Shown here one piece after another: positions 46,201 to 49,693 of a stretch of DNA of 49,693 bases. The stretch is from Saccoglossus kowalevskii. Taxonomy: Eukaryota > Hemichordata > Enteropneusta > Harrimaniidae. The translations under genes were made by a program, and so were the position numbers. How positions within the stretch are numbered: position 1 is the first letter of the stretch; the number at the start of each line of letters is the position of its first letter. The stretch spans positions 539,788 through 589,480 of the forward strand of contig NW_003122907.1 in assembly GCF_000003605.2 (NCBI RefSeq), read 5' to 3'. A model generated the notes under the pieces. The model saw only the letters and a list, made by a program, of their open reading frames with translations. It had not been told where the DNA came from and did no database searches.

Positions 46201-48271
46201 ACACCAAATATAAAAAGTATGATATTTTATAATAAATATATTGAAAATTACTTTATCAAAAATATAACTTGGTGAATGAATTTATTAAAACACTCAAATG
46301 CAAATACAAATACAATGTATCTGAATTATAAATCTTAAGCGATACAAGCAAATAAACAAAATAGTTATAAAAACAATATGTCAATTTTGTTTATTATAAG
46401 TGCAGAGAACAAAAAGCGACAAAAAGACCACCACAAAAGTCAAGCGAATTGTGTTTAGTTTGGAAACAATTGAGAAATAATTCGTGGAAGAAAAACTTTA
46501 TAGATGACCAGCTTTTTTAAATTTTGTTGTAGATATTTTTATTTTATTTTATTTTTTTTTTACTTTTGTTTGTGGTAAGTCTTTGTGTTATTTATTCAAA
46601 TCCTATCACCGTAAACTTCCTTCATATTAATAGTTACAATAAACGTGACAGAGCGAATGCAGTGCCTTGCAGTGTATGTGTAAAAGTGATGCAAGGGGGA
46701 AAAAAAAATGGAGTGGTTGCCAAGGCTTGCATGCAAATTAGCAAATGAGGTATTTTGATTGGCCCACCTTTCAGGTAATCCAGGTCATGTTGGGCTGTGA
46801 CAGAGAGCAAGATGATTACAAGTGATGAGAGAAACAAGGTAAATAACAAGAAATGAATAATCTGGAGGAAATAATAGGAATAATTCTTGGAGATAATGGT
46901 CTGCGTGAAATGGTTAGTTGGCATCTTTATAGGTTCATATACAACTAAAAACTATAATAAAAATATTCATATTGATACTGAGAAAAGTACTAATATCTAA
47001 ATAAAAATGAAAAATTATGCTAATTAAAATGAAAAAAAATATGGTAAGTAAGTTACATTTAATGTTAACATGCTATGTTTTTATTTTGTTAGTATGTCTT
47101 CTGTGGAAAAAAATCTAAAAGTTAATTTTTTAATATTTTAGTGGATTAAATATGGTGATTTAAAGGGCAGTGGTTGTCGTGTTGCGTCCTTTTCGATATG
47201 GGACTCATAGCGACGTACACAACACATGTAAAATACAGTGTTTGTTCACATGAATTTCGAACAAACGCTGCGCGATGACAACCGCCCTTTAACATCTATC
47301 ACTCTCACCAACTGAAAATCTTCTTGTTTCATCTAATGTCTATAATTATGAAGGGGCTCAACTTCAAATCAACCCCTACCTTCAAATAATGGTATAGTCT
47401 GTTATTGCTTTCAGAATGTCCAACTTGCCTGACTCTGTAATCCTTTCTAACCTTTATATATGGTTTATTTCTATTTTCTAAAAGTTCAGTAATTTTGTGT
47501 AACTGCAATAATGTTTTGCCTGATGCTGTCGTTCTCTATCTTCTAATAATGGTATGGTCCAGTGTCAATCAAGGTCAAATAGATGAACAGTGTTCAATCC
47601 AATGGGAATTGGATCAGTTTACCAATGGTACATAAATTTACTCCAAATCCAATTGGACATTAATTTAAAATTTACTTTTCCCTTTGAAAATTAATTTCAT
47701 GCAAAACTTTGATTCTTGTGAATTTTTAGACATTTTTTAAATAAAACAAAAAAAAATTATTGACCGTTTCTCTCTCTTCGTCATATATATTTCTAATCTA
47801 ATATAAACATTAGCGTACTCATTAATTGCTCTGTTCTGTTAAAACCCTTAACTGCTGAGTTGCCATGGAAATGTGATAAAATCACAGCAGAACTAGTTCA
47901 ACAATATTATGTTAATTAACTGTTTGTCCTTGCAACAAATTGGTGACTTCATTATTTTATAAACAGTGGCCATGGAATAAGTAGGGAAATAAACCAATAG
48001 TGGTGCCAGGTGTTTTATAGTCACATGATTTGATTCAACCAATCAGCTTAGAACAGATGTAGCGACACTTGCCATTGAGATATGTCACCACTTAAACTAA
48101 GAGCGTTTATCGATCGATATTAACTAACATACCTTCTTCTTCGTCAATGTCAATCAGTCTGTCAAGAAAGTCTTTTATTCGGATAGCGCTATCCATGATA
48201 ACAGGAAACAAAGGTTCCATATACTGCTCCTTTCCAAGCTGAGCTCCAAGGTTTCCTATACTTTGTATAGT
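28237..48271 (-). CDS. RASAL1: RASAL1-type Ras GTPase-activating protein, C-terminal seven exons (5' part beyond right edge)
   Basis: Minus-strand exons: 48133-48271, 45848-46017, 37524-37661, 35817-35952, 30081-30201, 29575-29675 and 28237-28385 (stop 28237-28239). All junctions are GT-AG with matching phases, giving 317 residues. The first exon (TIQSIGNLGAQLG, RIKDFLDRLIDID) is the end of the RasGAP domain. The next three exons form the PH domain (IKEGYVRKRRGE, FKKRYFWLS, CAVERVD, QWLSAIRK). A Btk zinc motif follows, H-x10-C-C-x9-C in HPGAYRGSRWTCC...GC, then GDWRDPLDPDAE and QLLLGRDMLR. The last exon (LLDVISDLERAHQAFERRE) matches the coiled C-terminus of RASAL1 better than RASA2, RASA3 or RASA4. 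These proteins are calcium-triggered Ras GAPs recruited to the membrane by two C2 domains. Human RASAL1 is about 800 residues, so the C2 domains and catalytic arginine finger lie outside the window. No further exon is seen between 48272 and 49693. Confidence 0.94.
28857..29505. repeat. Intronic minisatellite, 19-20-bp units, about 30 copies
   Basis: Units of the type AAGGGGTATCGCAATGTTC and AAGGATATTGCAATGTTCC often alternate, giving a 39-40-bp higher-order period. At 29341-29440 a subtype AAGGATGTAGCAATGTTCTA is amplified about five times in a row. It lies in the last intron of the RASAL1-like gene. Open frames through it (IPLRTLQYPWNIA...) are artefacts. Confidence 0.95.
29877..30009. mobile_element. 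TTAA-flanked MITE, family F
   Basis: It is flanked by TTAA at 29877-29880 and 30006-30009. The interior ATATGGGACTCATAGCGACG and GTAAAATACATTG match the copy at 47160-47292. The terminal repeats have diverged. It lies between two exons of the RASAL1-like gene, ending 72 bases from exon 30081-30201. Confidence 0.75.
30839..31126. mobile_element. TTAA-flanked MITE with perfect 15-bp inverted repeats
   Basis: TTAA (30839-30842) plus AGCACGGTAGTCGTC at the left is matched by GACGACTACCGTGCT plus TTAA (31123-31126) at the right. The 288-bp unit is probably a young insertion, since both repeats and target site are perfect. It holds a 70-codon open frame (30886-31098, start MAPLTVTQINKYKL) of unknown meaning. 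TTAA target sites fit piggyBac or Kolobok; a TAA/TTA reading would fit Harbinger. Confidence 0.85.
33420..33497. repeat. 22-bp tandem repeat, 3 copies
   Basis: The unit GTGGGTGAAAGGTCATGTGG plus CA is repeated three times, the last copy diverging (CATCTGACAGTGGA). Confidence 0.9.
34744..34812. repeat. 22-bp tandem repeat, 3 copies
   Basis: The unit AAAACATGAGAAATTAATCA plus TT is repeated three times; the first copy has CGTGAG in place of CATGAG. Confidence 0.9.
36188..36690. repeat. 162-bp tandem triplication containing octamer motifs
   Basis: Three near-identical units start at 36188, 36350 and 36512. Each begins TTGCAATTAAAATCGTCATT. Each ends with three sub-repeats of CTCATGAATATGCAAAT, so the POU/octamer consensus ATGCAAAT occurs nine times in about 500 bp. 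The array lies in the RASAL1-like intron just upstream, in the gene's direction, of exon 35817-35952. Confidence 0.95.
37238..37372. mobile_element. TTAA-flanked MITE, family F
   Basis: The right end ACCGCCCTTTAA is intact and the left end TTATAGGGCTGTGG is slightly changed. The interior TGGAACTCATATAGCGAC and GTGAAATACATT matches the family. It ends about 150 bases from exon 37524-37661. Confidence 0.75.
37985..38115. repeat. Dispersed repeat, family E, next to a family A MITE
   Basis: TTAACCTTTTGAAC, GGCACTTTTCACAAAATG and TTTTGATCAATACC align with the copy at 41509-41700. In both places a family A MITE follows directly downstream. Confidence 0.45.
38126..38337. mobile_element. Palindromic MITE, family A
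   Basis: It starts TACTGTAGAATACTTTATTT and ends AAATAAAGTATTCCACAGTA. It is nearly identical to 41836-42047, so these two copies look recent. Confidence 0.85.
39286..39400. mobile_element. TTAA MITE, family F, right end decayed
   Basis: The left end TTAAAGGGTAGTGGTGATGT is clear. The interior TGGGTCTCATAGCGGTGTAC matches the family. The right end ACCACCATAATCC has lost its terminus. Confidence 0.65.
39714..39960. repeat. 70-bp tandem repeat, about 3.5 copies
   Basis: GACCCTG starts at 39714, 39781, 39851 and 39921. Each unit includes TGAGCATCTGCATGCCTGTC and TGGTTTCTCCCTCTATAGTT. Minus-strand open frames through it are repeat artefacts. Confidence 0.9.
40188..40398. mobile_element. Palindromic MITE, family A
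   Basis: The ends are TACTGTAAAATACTTTATTT and AATTATTTTACAGTA, with the family A interior. It lies in the large RASAL1-like intron. Confidence 0.8.
40399..41508 (-). other. RASAL1-like intron segment, nothing recognised
   Basis: This intronic stretch shows no repeat family of the window and no ORF of note. A short G run occurs near 41422-41430. Confidence 0.55.
41509..41700. repeat. Dispersed repeat, family E
   Basis: TTAACCTTTAATTGACAC, CACTTTTCACAAAATAC and ATGATCCAAAATTAACC align with the other family E copies. A family A MITE starts at 41836. Confidence 0.45.
41836..42047. mobile_element. Palindromic MITE, family A
   Basis: The ends TACTGTAGAATACTTTATTT and AAATAAAGTATTCCACAGTA mirror each other. 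Nearly identical to 38126-38337. Confidence 0.85.
43210..43290. mobile_element. Left part of a TTAA MITE, family F
   Basis: TTAAAGAGCACACGCAGTG, then ATGAGTCTCATATAATGTAA and GTGTAAAATTCTCACATG, follow the family F interior in order. The right half is not found. The fragment borders the Myb/SANT-like ORF. Confidence 0.5.
43282..43842 (-). CDS. Myb/SANT-like (trihelix) DNA-binding protein of transposon type, 186 aa
   Basis: This is an uninterrupted minus-strand frame, the longest real ORF in the window, lying in an intron of the RASAL1-like gene on the same strand. Residues about 52-145 fit the Myb/SANT-like domain (Myb_DNA-bind_4 type): NWSDKETRLLISVWRE, RNARVYGTVIAEKAAEKG, KIKTLRIKYRKVTEHINRSG and PFWDELHEILGGRP. 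The three aromatic/hydrophobic helix positions are visible (W, then L/Y, then F-W). Such proteins occur as the second ORF of PIF/Harbinger transposons and in host genes derived from them. No transposase ORF is found nearby. An earlier ATG-initiated tail of about 50 residues precedes the domain, so a start at residue 25, 42 or 50 is also possible. Function in a host is unknown. The lack of stops suggests recent insertion or selection. Confidence 0.65.
   Translation of the reverse strand: MDQILNALVTTALAQRNVQCEHNKMAKRPLLPTYLCLSLHKMASEVTGRMSNWSDKETRLLISVWRESNIQRMMDGMSRNARVYGTVIAEKAAEKGLDRTLLQYLRKIKTLRIKYRKVTEHINRSGRDPKTMPFWDELHEILGGRPAFNPPTSVFLLSVNASRHFSRLSNICTTKNSVNIGNFLDM
43843..45847 (-). other. 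RASAL1-like intron segment 5' of the SANT ORF
   Basis: The part at 43843-43990 is CG-richer (ACGGCGTATTC, GGCATAAGCCG in reverse) and probably belongs to the same transposon remnant as the ORF. From 44100 on it is plain AT-rich intron with chance open frames only. Confidence 0.5.
46018..47159 (-). other. RASAL1-like intron segment, nothing recognised
   Basis: Very AT-rich, with poly-A and poly-T runs. I see no repeat family of this window and no credible ORF. Confidence 0.55.
47160..47292. mobile_element. TTAA-flanked MITE, family F, best-preserved copy
   Basis: TTAA plus AGGGCAGTGGTTGTCG at the left and CGATGACAACCGCCCT plus TTAA at the right form an imperfect 16-bp inverted repeat. The interior holds ATATGGGACTCATAGCGACG and GTAAAATACAGTG. 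It lies in the RASAL1-like intron between exons 48133-48271 and 45848-46017. Confidence 0.85.
47293..48132 (-). other. RASAL1-like intron segment, nothing recognised
   Basis: AT-rich intronic DNA with no repeat or ORF of note. Confidence 0.55.
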
Positions 48272-49220
48272 CTAGAATGATAAAATATTTATAATTATTG
48301 GTAACAGGTTGATCCAAACACCAAACATTGTCCAGAACTGGAAAACGAATGTATTTAATTCAGACAGAAAATATTCAAAATTAAAATTACCGGTAAAAGT
48401 TTAAGGTCAATTTATTTTTCATAATTGATGCAACCATGTATTTAAAAAAATTTGTTATTTGAAAATTGTCATAAATTGAAAATTTGATATTTTAAATATT
48501 TAAAAAATAATGATAAATCTTTTAAACAAGCAGCGTCTCGGCTGAGATAGATCCGCTGGTACATTTCAATTAAAGAACTGAAGATATTATTAGAAAATGA
48601 ACAAATCTGAGAGAGGTCCATCTGAGGTACCCACATGTATACCATCAAAGCAATCCGACTTGCGGTTTTTAACGAGAATTCAAAAATATCACTTTTTACC
48701 AAAAACGACAAAAATATTCATCAAAATTAGAGAATTGATAATATCATCACGATAATAAGTAATAAGAATTGTAGTTTACTAGAAGAAGTCGAAAGATTAA
48801 AAAGTTGACATGGACGACGACGGACAATCACTCATGTGATAAGCTCCGCTCGACAAAGTCGACAGCGAAGCTAAAAAGCTGTATGAGCAGAAACAAGAAT
48901 ATATTTTTCCTCTGCCTTATATTATTAGCATGATTTATGCAATAAATTAAATGCATAAATAAAGGGACGAATGAAACAACAGTTGACACATTGCACAACC
49001 TCTTAAATATGAACAAATGTATTTGTACTCTTCTCATCATATATCATGTTTACTTACTGGATATGTAAACACTTCTAACTCACTCACAACTCTTTTAATT
49101 TAAACACCAAACTACTGTCTAAATAAGCTTTAAACTATGAAGCTACCTCTACGTATGAATTATCTCTGTAATCAACCACCTGTTGTACATTACTGGATGT
49201 GTCAAATAAAGTTAACATGA
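48272..49220 (-). other. RASAL1-like intron upstream of the first visible exon
   Basis: No exon with RasGAP homology was found here. A short stretch, GACGACGACGGACAATCACT, followed by GATAAGCTCCGCTCGAC around 48810-48855 is more GC-rich and may be a transposon end, but I could not find its partner. Confidence 0.5.
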
Positions 49221-49693
49221 ATCACTCAACATTTTCAATGACAAAACCCATTCCATTTCCCAAGATTTAAGACTCATTACATTTTTTCAGTTTAAAGACC
49301 CATTCTATTTTTCCAGATTAATAAAGGCACATTTCATTTTCTGGATTAAAGGCTCATTGCATTTTCTTAGATTAAAGACCCATTCTATTTTACCAGATTA
49401 ATAAATGCACATTGCATTTTCCCGATTAAAGGCTCATTGCATTTTCTTAGATTAAAGACCCATTCTATTTTCCCAGATTAATAAAGGCACATTCTATTTT
49501 CTGGATTAAAGGCTCATTGCGTTTTCTCAGATTAAAGATCCATTCTATTTTCCTAGATTAATAAAGGCACATTAAATTTTTTCTGGATTTAAGGCTCATT
49601 GCATTTTCTCAGATTGAAGACCCATTCTATTTTCCCAGATTAATAAAGACACATACCATTTTCTAGATTAAAGGCTCATTGCATTTTCTTAAA
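49221..49693. repeat. 80-bp higher-order tandem repeat running off the right edge
   Basis: AGACCCATTC (or a close variant) recurs at 49296, 49376, 49456, 49536 and 49617, a period of 80-81 bp. Each 80-bp unit holds three related 26-27-bp subunits: AGATTAAAGACCCATTCTAT, AGATTAATAAAGGCACATT and GGATTAAAGGCTCATTGCAT. The array is still in progress at 49693. Confidence 0.95.

Noticed and set aside
48469-49040. ORFs upstream of the first visible RASAL1-like exon as further exons
   Set aside because: No RasGAP motif and no splice sites that keep frame with the exon at 48133-48271.
28774-49693. Possible CRISPR or bacterial-type repeat arrays
   Set aside because: The arrays are contiguous minisatellites without unique spacers, in a spliced animal gene.

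Overview
The window is AT-rich animal nuclear DNA. Introns follow the GT-AG rule, two N-filled assembly gaps are present (13147-13934 and 27546-27595), and the non-coding DNA is dense with short palindromic transposons and minisatellites. Three conserved animal genes can be rebuilt exon by exon. The organism is probably a marine invertebrate. A hemichordate or similar deuterostome is only a guess from repeat style; nothing in the sequence proves it.

Left part (1-7574, minus strand): a complete four-exon gene for selenoprotein M. Its in-frame TGA at 4964-4966 sits exactly where the family has selenocysteine (C-x-x-U). Head to head with it, 293 bp away, starts PRPF19 (7868-21426, plus strand). 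This is the spliceosomal U-box/WD40 ubiquitin ligase Prp19, rebuilt as 11 exons coding 511 residues.

Middle (21427-28236): the PRPF19 3' UTR with a 31-bp tandem repeat, then an intergenic zone between the two converging genes. This zone holds a decayed non-LTR retrotransposon piece, a compact module of three heat-shock-type elements plus a TATA box with no recognisable gene behind it, and several palindromic repeats.

Right part (28237-48271 and beyond the edge, minus strand): the last seven coding exons of a RASAL1-type Ras GTPase-activating protein (end of the RasGAP domain, PH domain, Btk zinc motif, C-terminal tail). The 5' part of the gene lies beyond position 49693. Its large introns carry an intact 186-residue Myb/SANT-like ORF of transposon type, a TTAA-flanked MITE family, a 162-bp triplication rich in octamer motifs, and several minisatellites. 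An 80-bp higher-order repeat runs off the right edge.

The three genes have unrelated housekeeping or signalling roles: ER redox selenoprotein, splicing factor and Ras regulator. They form no pathway together; the only functional link visible is the shared promoter region of SELENOM and PRPF19. I see no clearly new biological system. The observations most worth checking are the selenocysteine codon, the orphan heat-shock module, the Myb/SANT ORF, and several MITE families that share one terminal sequence.
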